This document shows, piece by piece, positions 7,910 through 16,325 of a DNA stretch of 48,199 nucleotides. A model generated the notes under the pieces. The model did not search any database and had not been told where the DNA came from. It was given only the letters and a program-made list of their open reading frames with translations. The DNA lies in assembly GCA_001618605.1 (NCBI GenBank), contig LKHC01000155.1, positions 1 to 48,199 of the forward strand, given 5' to 3'. The translations under genes and the position numbers were made by a program. Within the stretch, counting starts at the first letter, position 1. Each line of letters opens with the position of its first letter. Origin of the DNA: Candidatus Fermentibacter danicus. Lineage in GTDB: Bacteria > Fermentibacterota > Fermentibacteria > Fermentibacterales > Fermentibacteraceae.

Positions 7910-9107
7910 CGCCCACCCCTTCCAGCATGTGTCCGAGCTTCTCCTTCTTCGTCCTCAGGTACTTCTCGTTCTCGGTTACGGGATCGATCTCCAGCCTGAC
8001 CCGCTCGATCACCTCGAGGCCGTATCCGCTCAATCCCACGATCTTCCTCGGATTGTTCGTGAGCAGCCTGATGGTGGACAGGCCGAGATCGGCCAGGATC
8101 TGGGCTCCTATGCCGTAATCCCTCAGGTCCGCGGGGAAGCCGAGACGCTCGTTGGCCTCCACCGTGTCCAGGCCGTGATCCTGCAGGTTGTAGGCGTGTA
8201 TCTTGTTGACGATGCCGATGCCCCTGCCCTCCTGGGACATGTAGAGCAGGACCCCGCGGCCCTCCTCCTCGATGCGCCTCATCGCCAGGTGGAGCTGTGA
8301 GCCGCAGTCGCACCGCCTCGAACCGAACACGTCCCCGGTGAGGCACTGCGAGTGGACCCTGACGAGAACCCCGCCCTGTCCGGCCACGTCCCCCTTCACG
8401 AGCGCCACGTGCAGCTCGTGGTCGACGGCGCTTTCGTAGATGGAGAGACGGAAGCTGCCGAACTCCGTGGGGAGGTCGGATTCCGCGACCTTCCTGACCA
8501 GCTTCTCGGTTCTGCGCCGGTATTTGACCAGATCCTCGACCGTGGTGAGCAGCAGACCGTGCTTCGCGGCGAACTCCCTGAGTTCGGGGAGCCTCGCCAT
8601 CGTGCCGTCGTCGTTCATCACCTCGCAAAGCACGCCGGCGGGCCTGAACCCGGCGAGGCGCGCGAAGTCCACAGCAGCCTCGGTGTGCCCGGTCCTCCTG
8701 AGTACGCCGCCCTCGCGGGCGCATAGCGGGAAGACGTGCCCCGGCCTGGCCAGATCCTCGGGCAGGGATTCATCCGAAATGGCGACCTCGATCGTCCTGG
8801 CCCTGTCCGCGGCCGAGATCCCGGTCGAAACGCCCTTCACCGCGTCTATGCTGACCATGAACGCCGTGTTGTGCAGGGCGGTGTTCCTGGAGACCATGGC
8901 GCCTATCTCCAGCCTGTCCAGGCTCTCCTTCGTCATGGCGAGACAGATGAGACCCCTGGCCTCCCTCGCCATGAAGTTCACTTCCCGGGCGGTGCATCTC
9001 TCGGCTGCCACCACGATGTCGCCCTCGTTCTCGCGGTTCTCGTCGTCGACGACGATTATCATCTCGCCTCGGCCGATCGCCGCCAGCGCTTCTTCAACAT
9101 CAGCCAT
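7893..9107 (-). CDS. ribBA: Bifunctional 3,4-dihydroxy-2-butanone-4-phosphate synthase / GTP cyclohydrolase II
   Basis: 404 residues from the ATG at 9107, which overlaps the ribE stop by 8 bp (ATGGCTGA); the frame stays open further upstream, but that extension has no conserved residues. The N-terminal domain carries [12 protein letters not shown] (metal and substrate loop of RibB) and the [20 protein letters not shown] block. The C-terminal domain has [20 protein letters not shown], with the three zinc cysteines of GTP cyclohydrolase II, and [20 protein letters not shown] with the catalytic Arg. It supplies both committed substrates of riboflavin synthesis, from ribulose-5-phosphate and GTP. 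Both active sites look intact. Confidence 0.96.
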   Translation of the reverse strand: MADVEEALAAIGRGEMIIVVDDENRENEGDIVVAAERCTAREVNFMAREARGLICLAMTKESLDRLEIGAMVSRNTALHNTAFMVSIDAVKGVSTGISAADRARTIEVAISDESLPEDLARPGHVFPLCAREGGVLRRTGHTEAAVDFARLAGFRPAGVLCEVMNDDGTMARLPELREFAAKHGLLLTTVEDLVKYRRRTEKLVRKVAESDLPTEFGSFRLSIYESAVDHELHVALVKGDVAGQGGVLVRVHSQCLTGDVFGSRRCDCGSQLHLAMRRIEEEGRGVLLYMSQEGRGIGIVNKIHAYNLQDHGLDTVEANERLGFPADLRDYGIGAQILADLGLSTIRLLTNNPRKIVGLSGYGLEVIERVRLEIDPVTENEKYLRTKKEKLGHMLEGVGDGLDA

Positions 9108-9753
9108 GCCGTTCAAGGTACTCCCTGAGGAGCGCATCGCGCTCAGCCGTTCCTGTGGCACCGGGCCGACCCGCATGTCCCGGCCGGAGCCCGGCGAGGC
9201 CGGCCAGAACGTACTTCCCGACGATGTCGAACTCCAGATTCACCCGTCTACCCGGCCGCCAGGACGAAGCTCCGGTCGATTCGAGCGTGAGCGGTATCAG
9301 CGCAGTCACGAACTTCCGGCCCTTCACGGAGGCCGCCGTGAGGCTGATGCCGTCGACGGCTATCGAGCCCTTGCCGACCACGAGCCCCTCGAAGCCGTCC
9401 GGGAACGAGACCGTCGCCTCCGCTCCGGCCCCCCGGCGCTCGAAGGCCTCCACCAGGCCGGTGCAGTCGACGTGTCCCGTGACGAAGTGGCCGTGGAGCA
9501 TGTCCGAGGCCCGCAGGGGCAGTTCGATGTTCACGATGCCGCCGGGGCGGTAGAACCCTGCGGTGGTGCGCGACAGAGTTTCGGGCGAGAGGTCGAACAG
9601 GAGGTCTTCTCCCGCGGATTCCTTCACGCTGAGGCAGGAGCCGTCCACGCAAACGCTCCAGCCGCGCTCGACCGTCATGCCGGGCGCTCTAAGGCGCAGC
9701 ACGACACCGGTCGAGACCACGACCGCAGTCCTTTCAACCAGGCCGGTGAACAA
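9100..9753 (-). CDS. ribE: Riboflavin synthase, alpha chain
   Basis: 217 residues from a TTG at 9753, chosen because the protein then begins with the family signature (M)FTGLVE and because GGAGGGCGGGA lies directly upstream. The frame is open further 5', but that stretch is the antisense-like shadow of ribD. Two lumazine-binding barrels are seen: residues 1 to about 95 (with [10 protein letters not shown] at the junction) and about 96-200 ([16 protein letters not shown]). It dismutates two 6,7-dimethyl-8-ribityllumazine molecules into riboflavin and the pyrimidine precursor. The start lies 20 bp inside ribD, implying translational coupling. The C-terminal 15-20 residues ([14 protein letters not shown]) are a short extra helix. 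Confidence 0.94.
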   Translation of the reverse strand: MFTGLVERTAVVVSTGVVLRLRAPGMTVERGWSVCVDGSCLSVKESAGEDLLFDLSPETLSRTTAGFYRPGGIVNIELPLRASDMLHGHFVTGHVDCTGLVEAFERRGAGAEATVSFPDGFEGLVVGKGSIAVDGISLTAASVKGRKFVTALIPLTLESTGASSWRPGRRVNLEFDIVGKYVLAGLAGLRPGHAGRPGATGTAERDALLREYLERHG

Positions 9754-10858
9754 TCCCGCCCTCCACGAGAACGTCGCAGCCGAGAATCTCGATGCGGGCA
9801 TCCTCGATCTCCAGCGCTTCGGAGATGCTCCCGATCCCCAGGGGCCCGAAGACCGGCAACCCCTCCCCACCGAGGAGCGCCGGGGCCGTGAAGAAGCTGA
9901 GCCGGTCCACCAGACCCTCGGAAACCAGCGACGTGGCCAGCGCAGCCCCGCCTTCGCACAATACCTCCCCGACGCCCAGAGAGGCACATCCTTCCAGAAG
10001 CGCGTGCAAGTCCAGACCCGGGGGACCTTCGGGCAGGGGGAGCGTATCCACACCCTCCGGCACCCAGTATGGCCTCGATTCTCCGGGATGGGCCACCACG
10101 GTTCTCGCTCTGCGGTCGAAAACCTTCGCTCCGGCGGGCAGCGGCCTCCGGCCGGCCGCGACGAGCCGGCAGTATGCAGGGCTCTGCGGTTCGGGCGGGA
10201 GGAGCGAGGGGTCGTCCGTCAGCACGGTTCCAGCCCCCACCAGCACGGCCCCGGCCTCGGCCCTCATAGATCCCGCCCTGGCTCGCGCGGGACCCGACGT
10301 GATCCAGCGCGACGAACCGTCGCGGGCGGCGATCCTTCCGTCGAGCGTGGCGGCCAGCTTCAGATGGAGGAAACTCCTGCCGGTCCTCTTGTAGTGGAGA
10401 TAGACCCTGTTGAGGCGAGCCGCCTCCTCCGCCATGAGGCCGACCTCGACCTCGACGCCGCCGGCCCTCAGAGCCTCGAACCCGCGCCCGTCCATCCTGG
10501 GGTCGGGATCGGCCATGGCGGCGACCACCCTCGATATCCCCGACGAGATGATCCTTTCGACGCAGGGATCGGTTCTGCCGGTATGACCGCAGGGCTCCAG
10601 GGTCACGACCAGGGTCGCCCCGCGGGCCAGTTCCCCGGCTTCGTCGAGCGCCACCGCTTCGGCGTGAGGGCCTCCGCAGCACCCGTGCCAGCCGCGGCCC
10701 ACGACGAGCGATCCACCGTCCCCATTCCCGAGAACCACCGCGCCCACCATCGGATTGGGGAAGGCGCCGCCACGCCCGTTCAGGGACAGGGCAAGCGCCT
10801 CCCGCATGGCCGAATCGACGGCCGGTTCGGAGGAGACGGGAGGCGTGTATCCCTTCAA
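9734..10858 (-). CDS. ribD: Bifunctional diaminohydroxyphosphoribosylaminopyrimidine deaminase / reductase
   Basis: 374 residues. The N-terminal deaminase domain shows PNPMVGAVV (about 35-43), the zinc motif PHAEAVAL (about 64-71, HAE) and TLEPCGHTGRTDPC (about 86-99) with the two zinc cysteines. The C-terminal reductase domain starts near LHLKLAATLDGRIA (about 163-176) and carries SRWITSGPARARAGSMRAEA and VLCEGGAALATSL. It carries out the second and third steps of riboflavin synthesis. The called start is TTG at 10858, one base after the stop of the upstream lipoprotein gene; an internal ATG at 10807 is an alternative but lacks a ribosome site. Confidence 0.95.
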   Translation of the reverse strand: MKGYTPPVSSEPAVDSAMREALALSLNGRGGAFPNPMVGAVVLGNGDGGSLVVGRGWHGCCGGPHAEAVALDEAGELARGATLVVTLEPCGHTGRTDPCVERIISSGISRVVAAMADPDPRMDGRGFEALRAGGVEVEVGLMAEEAARLNRVYLHYKRTGRSFLHLKLAATLDGRIAARDGSSRWITSGPARARAGSMRAEAGAVLVGAGTVLTDDPSLLPPEPQSPAYCRLVAAGRRPLPAGAKVFDRRARTVVAHPGESRPYWVPEGVDTLPLPEGPPGLDLHALLEGCASLGVGEVLCEGGAALATSLVSEGLVDRLSFFTAPALLGGEGLPVFGPLGIGSISEALEIEDARIEILGCDVLVEGGIVHRPG

Positions 10859-10859
10859 A

Positions 10860-12272
10860 TCAGATTTCCGGGACGGCGGCTTCGGATACGCTGAGCCTGC
10901 CCATTACGGCCGTGATCACGTACTGCGATTCGAGGCTGCCCTCGGCCAGGATGATGTGGGTCGCATCGGCGACCGGCTGACCGAACGTGGGATCCATGGG
11001 CACCCAGGAGCCGACCCAGACAAGCGGCCAGGCGTGGTAGCCGAACGATCCGTCGAGGTACACGATGCCGGCGCAGGTCCTGGCGGGAAGCCCGGCCGCC
11101 CTGGCCAGCGCGACGAAGAGCACCGTGTGCTCGTTGCAGTCCCCCCTGCCGCTCTCGAGTACTTCTACGGAGGAAGGGAGCGAGACGGTAGGCGAGTTGT
11201 ACACGTACGCATCCACGAATCCGCAGATGGCCCGGGCGGCCTGCCAGGAGTCCGTGCAGCCGGCCGTGAGGCTGTCCGCCACCCTGGCTATGGAGGAATC
11301 GTTCACCTGTATCATAGGTTCCGCCGCGAGCCACTGTTCGTACTCCGCCGGAACGACGGCTGGGAAGGGAAGGATCGTGTCCGGCACGGCGGTGTGGACG
11401 GTTACGGTGCATCCCTCCGCATCCTGCACCGGCGGGTAGGCGAGCGTGAACTGCGACCAGTCGATGTCCCCCTCGAGATTGTAGCTGCGCGTGCCGGTCG
11501 TCCGGGGGGCGGCTATCGAGGTGGAGGATACGGCGAAGATGTCGTAGAGGTCGCGGGAACTGGAGACATCGCCTCCCTGTCCGGGCGGCACCCTCGAGAG
11601 CTCCATGCCGAGACCCTCGTCCAGTTCTCGGATGATCTGCCCGTCGTGGACCCAGACGCGGGTCACGGTGCCCATGTAGCTGATATCCAAGACGGTTGCG
11701 GACACGGTGTCGCCGAGGAGGACGGCATCCTCGATCGCGACGCACTCGATCCCGGCGGGGCTGACGGTGCCCGAAGCGGGATCGAACGACGGGAAGCTGA
11801 CGGTGTCGCCTTCGCTCCAGACCATTCTGGCTACGGCCAGGTCGGTTACCGCGGGAAGGTAGTCCCCCTCGAACTCGGCGGTCATCTCCGTCTCGCGGCC
11901 GGCCGAGCTCATCGTCGTCACGAGAGTGTTCCCGTTCCTGACCGTCCGGGCGCTAAGCACCGCGGAACCGTCGTTCAGGCTGAAGTCGAGGCTCGAGAGG
12001 TTGAGAGTGGTGTCCGTTCTCGCTTCGAGCGTCATCACAACGTGACGGGTCGTACCCATGAGGCAGAGGTCCCACACGGTCTCCTCGCGGAGGATGAGTG
12101 AATCGACGCCGTTCTCGGTCAGATCGATCTGGAAGTAGCCTATGCTCTCCCCCTGCAGCGTGACTGCGAACCTCTGGACCCCGGCGGCGCCTCCCCCGAT
12201 CACGGGCGGAGAACCGCAGGAGCAGAGGAGGAGAACGGCTGCGGAGAACAGCCTGAGGACCTTGCGGGTCAT
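10860..12272 (-). CDS. Secreted lipoprotein with transglutaminase-like domain
   Basis: 470 residues from the ATG at 12272, which overlaps the wecB stop (ATGA) and follows a strong AGGAGG. A lipoprotein signal is visible: basic MTRK, hydrophobic LFSAAVLLLC, lipobox LCSC with Cys19 as the likely lipidated residue. Residues about 30-300 form an all-beta region of unknown fold. The C-terminal transglutaminase-core domain has a complete Cys-His-Asp triad: Cys379 in GRGDCNEHTVLF, His413 in FGYHAWPLVWV and Asp427 in WVPMDPTFGQ. Such domains in secreted bacterial proteins are usually peptidases or cross-linking enzymes; the substrate is unknown. It lies between wecB and ribD in a continuous operon with no obvious functional link to riboflavin. 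Confidence 0.85.
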   Translation of the reverse strand: MTRKVLRLFSAAVLLLCSCGSPPVIGGGAAGVQRFAVTLQGESIGYFQIDLTENGVDSLILREETVWDLCLMGTTRHVVMTLEARTDTTLNLSSLDFSLNDGSAVLSARTVRNGNTLVTTMSSAGRETEMTAEFEGDYLPAVTDLAVARMVWSEGDTVSFPSFDPASGTVSPAGIECVAIEDAVLLGDTVSATVLDISYMGTVTRVWVHDGQIIRELDEGLGMELSRVPPGQGGDVSSSRDLYDIFAVSSTSIAAPRTTGTRSYNLEGDIDWSQFTLAYPPVQDAEGCTVTVHTAVPDTILPFPAVVPAEYEQWLAAEPMIQVNDSSIARVADSLTAGCTDSWQAARAICGFVDAYVYNSPTVSLPSSVEVLESGRGDCNEHTVLFVALARAAGLPARTCAGIVYLDGSFGYHAWPLVWVGSWVPMDPTFGQPVADATHIILAEGSLESQYVITAVMGRLSVSEAAVPEI

Positions 12273-13336
12273 CGGGAACCTCCTGTCATGAACGATTCGA
12301 GCGCGGAGGCGATCCTTCCTCCCGCGCGGCCGTCCCAGAACGGGATGTCGGGAGGTGATCCGGGGCGCCTGCCGATCTGCCGGGCGACCGCATCCGGGAT
12401 GCCGGCCGGGTCGGGACAGAGCACGTTGGTACCCAGCTCGACCGTGATGGGCCTCTCGGTGTTCGGCCGCACCGTAACGCACGGCACTCCGAGCACGGTA
12501 GTCTCCTCCTGGACTCCGCCCGAATCGGTGATCACGACCTCCGCGAAACTTTCGAGGGAAGTGAACGCAAGGTAGCTCATCGGCGGACCCAGGAGCACGT
12601 TCGCGGGCACTTCCAGACCCCATTGCTCCAGGTTTCCGCCGGTGCGGGGATGCACCGGGAAGAAGAAACGGAGATGGGAGAGTCCGGCGAGCGACGAGAG
12701 TATGGACGCAAGCCTTCCAGGCTCGTCGACGTTCGAGGGCCTGTGCAGGGTGACGAGGCCGAACGGTCCGCCCGGAGGTGCGGGATGTTTCTCCCGCGCG
12801 ACGGGCAGAAGCCTCATGAGAGTGTCTATCATGGGATTGCCTGTCATCACGATCCCCTGTGCGGGGCGGCCCTCGGTCATCAGGTTTTCCCTCGCCTCGG
12901 GGCTGGTTATCAGCATCAGATCTGAGATCTGGTCCGTGAGGATCCGGTTTATCTCCTCCGGCATCGTCCTGTCGCCGCTTCGGAGGCCGGACTCCACGTG
13001 GCAGACCGGAATCCCGTGCCGTACCGCGACGAGAGCGCAGGCGAGGGTCGAATTGACGTCCCCCACGACCACGGTCATCTCGGGAAGCGGTTCCGGGAGA
13101 GACTCCTCGTACCTCTGCATCACCGTCGCGGTCTGGACCGTGATGGAGGCCGAACCCACGCCCAGGTTCACGTCCGGCCTCGGCAGGCCCAGCTCGTCGA
13201 AGAAGGACTGGGACATGGCGTGGTCGTAGTGCTGCCCGGTGTGGACAAGCCTGATCCGGGAGGGGTCCCGCACGGCCCTCACGACGGGATCGATCTTCAT
13301 GAAATTCGGTCTGGCGCCGCAGATGAGGTCGATCAT
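12269..13336 (-). CDS. wecB: UDP-N-acetylglucosamine 2-epimerase (non-hydrolysing)
   Basis: 355 residues, typical length. The start ATG at 13336 lies four bases after the rpiB stop and has GGAG seven bases upstream; it gives the family N-terminus MIDLICGARPNFMKIDPVV. Conserved residues: HTGQHYD (about 32-38), the GDVNSTLA loop, HVESGLRSGDRTMPEEINR (about 130-148, catalytic acidic and substrate residues), TGNPMIDTL, LVTLHRPSNVD (catalytic His), and DSGGVQEETTVLGVPCVTVR with the Glu that contacts UDP. It makes UDP-ManNAc for surface polysaccharide. It overlaps the next gene by 4 bp. Confidence 0.93.
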   Translation of the reverse strand: MIDLICGARPNFMKIDPVVRAVRDPSRIRLVHTGQHYDHAMSQSFFDELGLPRPDVNLGVGSASITVQTATVMQRYEESLPEPLPEMTVVVGDVNSTLACALVAVRHGIPVCHVESGLRSGDRTMPEEINRILTDQISDLMLITSPEARENLMTEGRPAQGIVMTGNPMIDTLMRLLPVAREKHPAPPGGPFGLVTLHRPSNVDEPGRLASILSSLAGLSHLRFFFPVHPRTGGNLEQWGLEVPANVLLGPPMSYLAFTSLESFAEVVITDSGGVQEETTVLGVPCVTVRPNTERPITVELGTNVLCPDPAGIPDAVARQIGRRPGSPPDIPFWDGRAGGRIASALESFMTGGSR

Positions 13337-13340
13337 CCCG

Positions 13341-13793
13341 CTACTCCGAACCGGCGCGGCCCGGATCGTCCAGCTTGCCGATCCTCCGCGCATGCCGCCC
13401 GCCCTCGAAACCACCCGAGAGAAAGGCCTGGAGGATTTCCCGCGCGAGGAACCCGCCGGTCAGGCCGGCTCCCAGCACCAGCACGTTGGCGTCGTTGTGC
13501 CTCCTGGCGTAGTCGGCCATGAGCGGGAAGAGGCAGAGGGCCGCCCTTATGCCGCGCCTCCGGTTGGCCGCCATGCTCATCCCGAGCCCCGTGTTGCAGA
13601 TGAGGAGGCCGAAGTCGGCCCTTCCTCCGAGCACCGCGTCGGCCACCGGGCCGGCATAGTCGGGATAGTCCACGGAGCCCGAACCCGGTTCGGGCCCGAA
13701 GTCCAGCACGTCGTGCCCGGCCTCGCGAAGTCCGGCGACGAGACCGGCCCTCAGAACGGCGCCCGCGTGGTCCGACGCAGCAGCTATCCTCAT
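13341..13793 (-). CDS. rpiB: Ribose-5-phosphate isomerase B
   Basis: 150 residues. ASDHAG at the N-terminus, the catalytic Cys66 in FGLLICNTGLGMSMAANRRR and the anion-binding GIRAALC are all present, as are YARRHNDANVLVLGAG and the C-terminal FEGGRHARRIGKL typical of RpiB. It interconverts ribose-5-phosphate and ribulose-5-phosphate; the latter is the substrate of the RibB half of RibBA encoded in the same operon, so the neighbourhood makes metabolic sense. The start ATG (13793) overlaps the ptb stop as ATGA. Confidence 0.94.
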   Translation of the reverse strand: MRIAAASDHAGAVLRAGLVAGLREAGHDVLDFGPEPGSGSVDYPDYAGPVADAVLGGRADFGLLICNTGLGMSMAANRRRGIRAALCLFPLMADYARRHNDANVLVLGAGLTGGFLAREILQAFLSGGFEGGRHARRIGKLDDPGRAGSE

Positions 13794-14716
13794 GCCCCCG
13801 TCTTCCCGGCGTACGACGCGACGACTCCCGAGAGAACTATGGAGCAAAGCTTCGACTCGGCCGAATCCGCTCTGGAGGTGAGGACGACCGGGCACTTCGC
13901 ACCCATCACCACGGCGCCGAGTTCGGCGTTGGCGAGGAAGATGAGGGACTTGTAGAGGATGTTCCCCGACTCGATGTCGGGCATCAGCAGGATGTCGGCG
14001 TCTCCGGCCACCGGGCTCCGGGACTTCTTGATCCTTACCGACTCCATAGAGATGGAGAGATCGAGGGAGAGCGGGGCGTCGAAGACGATGTCGCCGAGAA
14101 GCCCCTGTCCGGCCATCTCCTTGAGGCTGGCCGCCTCGAGCGTGCGGGGCATTCTGTCGTACGGCTCCTCCTTGGCGCAGACCATCGTGCACTTGGGCTT
14201 CGCTATGCCCAGGGCGTTCGCTACGGTGACGGCGTTGCGGAGAAGGACGACCTTGTCGTCGACGCTCGGAGCTATCACCATGGCGGCGTCCGTTACTGTG
14301 AGGAGCTTGTGATAGGTGGGAACCTCGAAAACGCCTACGTGACTGAGGAGGCCTTCGCCCCTGATCCCGTGCTCCCTGTCCACTATGGCGTGGAGAAACT
14401 TGCTGGTGGCCACGAGCCCCTTCATGAGCACGTCCGCCCGGCCCTCCCGGATGATCTCGACACCCTTGAGGGCGGAGGACGGGTCGTCCGGGCACTCGAT
14501 GATCTCGATCCCGTTCAGATCGAAACCGGCCTGCTCGGCGCAGGCCCGGATCTCGCGGGAGGGTCCGATGAGCACGGCCTCGACCATGTCGGATCTGACG
14601 GCCTCACCCAGTGCGGTGAGCGTCTCCACCTCGTCGGCGCGCACTACGGCGACACGCCTGGACGGGAGTTTCCTTGCGAGACTCTTGAGTTCGGCAAGCG
14701 ACTTGACCATGTCCAT
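13790..14716 (-). CDS. ptb: Phosphate butyryltransferase / phosphate acyltransferase
   Basis: 308 residues from the ATG at 14716 (AGGGGGACGAA upstream; family length about 300); the frame remains open upstream but without conservation. It belongs to the PTA/PTB family: VLMKGLVATSKFLHAIV (about 100-116), HVGVFEVPTYHKLLTVTDAAM, IVLDAP-like IVFDAPLSLDLSIS and the C-terminal GAVVMGAKCPVVLTSRADSAESK (phosphate and CoA site). It converts an acyl-CoA (usually butyryl-CoA) and phosphate to acyl-phosphate and CoA. A butyrate kinase is encoded 4 kb away on the other strand (18761), so the two steps form an ATP-yielding pair although they are not in one operon. It is the first gene of the rpiB-wecB-rib-nusB operon. 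Confidence 0.88.
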   Translation of the reverse strand: MDMVKSLAELKSLARKLPSRRVAVVRADEVETLTALGEAVRSDMVEAVLIGPSREIRACAEQAGFDLNGIEIIECPDDPSSALKGVEIIREGRADVLMKGLVATSKFLHAIVDREHGIRGEGLLSHVGVFEVPTYHKLLTVTDAAMVIAPSVDDKVVLLRNAVTVANALGIAKPKCTMVCAKEEPYDRMPRTLEAASLKEMAGQGLLGDIVFDAPLSLDLSISMESVRIKKSRSPVAGDADILLMPDIESGNILYKSLIFLANAELGAVVMGAKCPVVLTSRADSAESKLCSIVLSGVVASYAGKTGA

Positions 14717-14784
14717 TTCGTCCCCCTGGTGGGTGTGGATGATGCTTCCGCGAAAGCGACCTCGATGCGCCCGATAGGACGTAA

Positions 14785-14814
14785 AATATAGAAATGCATA
14801 CGTTCGTGACGCAA
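14785..14814 (-). promoter_or_regulatory. Candidate promoter of the ptb-rib-nusB operon
   Basis: Reading the minus strand, TTGCGT (14814-14809), an 18-base spacer and TATATT (14790-14785) form a sigma-70-like promoter in the only AT-rich patch of the region. Transcription would start near 14778, about 60 bases before the ptb ATG. The 60-base leader shows no FMN (RFN) riboswitch. Confidence 0.42.
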
Positions 14815-14951
14815 TCCGGAGTTGACAAGGGTCGGGGCCTCCGAGAGATTCATGCTGGTCAATCGCCCGATCTTGTCTCAGGCACATCCCCGGTTGATGG
14901 AAACGGGTCTCGGTCCTGGGGCTGTGCGAATATCCCTAAGGAAGGTGCACC

Positions 14952-16256
14952 ATGAGGCGCATCCCGCCCCAGATGGTCAGGCCGACCATCGCGAAACACA
15001 TGCTGGCCGACGGCTTCGAACTCGTCCTCGACCTGAGAAAGAGCCACGGGAGCTGGGTCCACGACTCCCAGAGCAACCGCGATTTCCTCGATCTCTTCAG
15101 CTTCTTCGGGTCACTCCCCCTCGGGATGAACCACCCCAGGCTCATGGAGCCGGAATTCATGAAGTTCCTGGCCGAAGTGGCGGTGAACAAGCCGTCCAAC
15201 TCCGACTTCTACACCGAGGAAATGGCCGTGTTCGTCGACACCTTCGCCGAAACGGTCATCCCCAGGAGCCATCCCTATCTGTTCTTCGTAGACGGCGGAG
15301 CGCTCGGCGTCGAGAACGCGCTGAAGGCCGCCTTCGACTGGAAGGTCCGCAAGAACCTGGCCGCCGGCAGAGGCGAGATCGGGAGCAGGGTCATCCATTT
15401 CAAGCACGCCTTCCACGGACGCACGGGATACACGCTTTCGCTCACCAACACCGCCGATCCGCGCAAGTACAAGTATTTCCCGAGATTCGACTGGCCCAGG
15501 ATCGACAGCCCCGCCGTCACGTTCCCCCTCGAGAAGCACCTGGAGCAGACCGTGGCTTCCGAGAAGGCCGCCCTTGCCCAGATCGACGCGGCCATCTCCT
15601 CGTACGGCCACGACATCGCCTGCCTGCTCGTCGAGCCTATCCAGGCCGAGGGCGGAGACAGGCACTTCAGGCCCGAGTTCCTCGCCGAGCTCCGCAAGCG
15701 TGCGAATGAGCACGAATTCATGCTGATCTTCGACGAGGTCCAGTCGGGCATGGGCCTCACCGGCGAATGGTGGGCCTGGCAGAGCATCGGGATCGAGCCC
15801 GACATTTTCGCGTTCGGAAAGAAGAGCCAGACCTGCGGGATAGCGTGCAGCCGCAGGATCGACGAAGTAGAGAACAACGTCTTCCACGAGTCCAGCCGTC
15901 TCAACTCGACATGGGGCGGTAATCTCACCGACATGGTCAGGTGCACGCGCTACCTCGAGATAATGAAGGAGGAGAACACCCTCCAGAACGTGCGCGACCG
16001 CGGTGAACAGCTCATGAAGGGCCTTTTGGATCTGGGCTCCAGGTTCCCCCAGATCACGAACATCCGGGGCAGGGGCCTGATGTGCGCCATCGACCTCCCC
16101 GACGGCGACACGAGGGACAAGGTGATCTCCACCATCTACGACAACGGCGCGATAATCCTTCCCTGCGGCTCCAACAGCATCAGGTTCAGGCCGCCGTTGA
16201 ACATCAGCGCCTCCGAGCTGGAGAAGGCGCTGGACATCATCGGCAGATCCCTCTAG
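14952..16256 (+). CDS. lat: L-lysine 6-transaminase (lysine epsilon-aminotransferase)
   Basis: 434 residues, with GGAAGG before the ATG. It is a class III PLP-dependent aminotransferase: FFVDGGALGVENALKAAFDW (112-131), the FKHAFHGRTGYTLSLTNT block (150-167), LLVEPIQAEGGDRHF (225-239), the PLP aspartate in FDEVQSGMG (260-268) and the Schiff-base lysine in AFGKKSQTCG (287-296). The combination of GDRHFR and KKSQTCG is characteristic of the Lat group, which transfers the epsilon amino group of lysine to 2-oxoglutarate, giving 2-aminoadipate semialdehyde (piperideine carboxylate). It stands head to head with ptb across 235 bases. It may serve lysine catabolism or nitrogen supply; a different omega-amino substrate is possible. 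Confidence 0.85.
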   Translation: MRRIPPQMVRPTIAKHMLADGFELVLDLRKSHGSWVHDSQSNRDFLDLFSFFGSLPLGMNHPRLMEPEFMKFLAEVAVNKPSNSDFYTEEMAVFVDTFAETVIPRSHPYLFFVDGGALGVENALKAAFDWKVRKNLAAGRGEIGSRVIHFKHAFHGRTGYTLSLTNTADPRKYKYFPRFDWPRIDSPAVTFPLEKHLEQTVASEKAALAQIDAAISSYGHDIACLLVEPIQAEGGDRHFRPEFLAELRKRANEHEFMLIFDEVQSGMGLTGEWWAWQSIGIEPDIFAFGKKSQTCGIACSRRIDEVENNVFHESSRLNSTWGGNLTDMVRCTRYLEIMKEENTLQNVRDRGEQLMKGLLDLGSRFPQITNIRGRGLMCAIDLPDGDTRDKVISTIYDNGAIILPCGSNSIRFRPPLNISASELEKALDIIGRSL

Positions 16257-16325
16257 CCGGCCGCGACCGGATCCGGGGTCGGACCGTCCTCGAAGAACGC
16301 GGCATCGCCGCGGGGGAGACTCGGC

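Noticed and set aside
14717-14850. FMN (RFN) riboswitch upstream of the riboflavin-containing operon
   Set aside because: None of the conserved RFN blocks (such as GGGGCAGGGTG or AGCCCGCGAGC) is present there or before ribD.
14822-14853. Perfect TTGACA on the plus strand before the lysine aminotransferase
   Set aside because: No acceptable -10 box lies 16-19 bases downstream (best is GAGATT), so I do not call a promoter.
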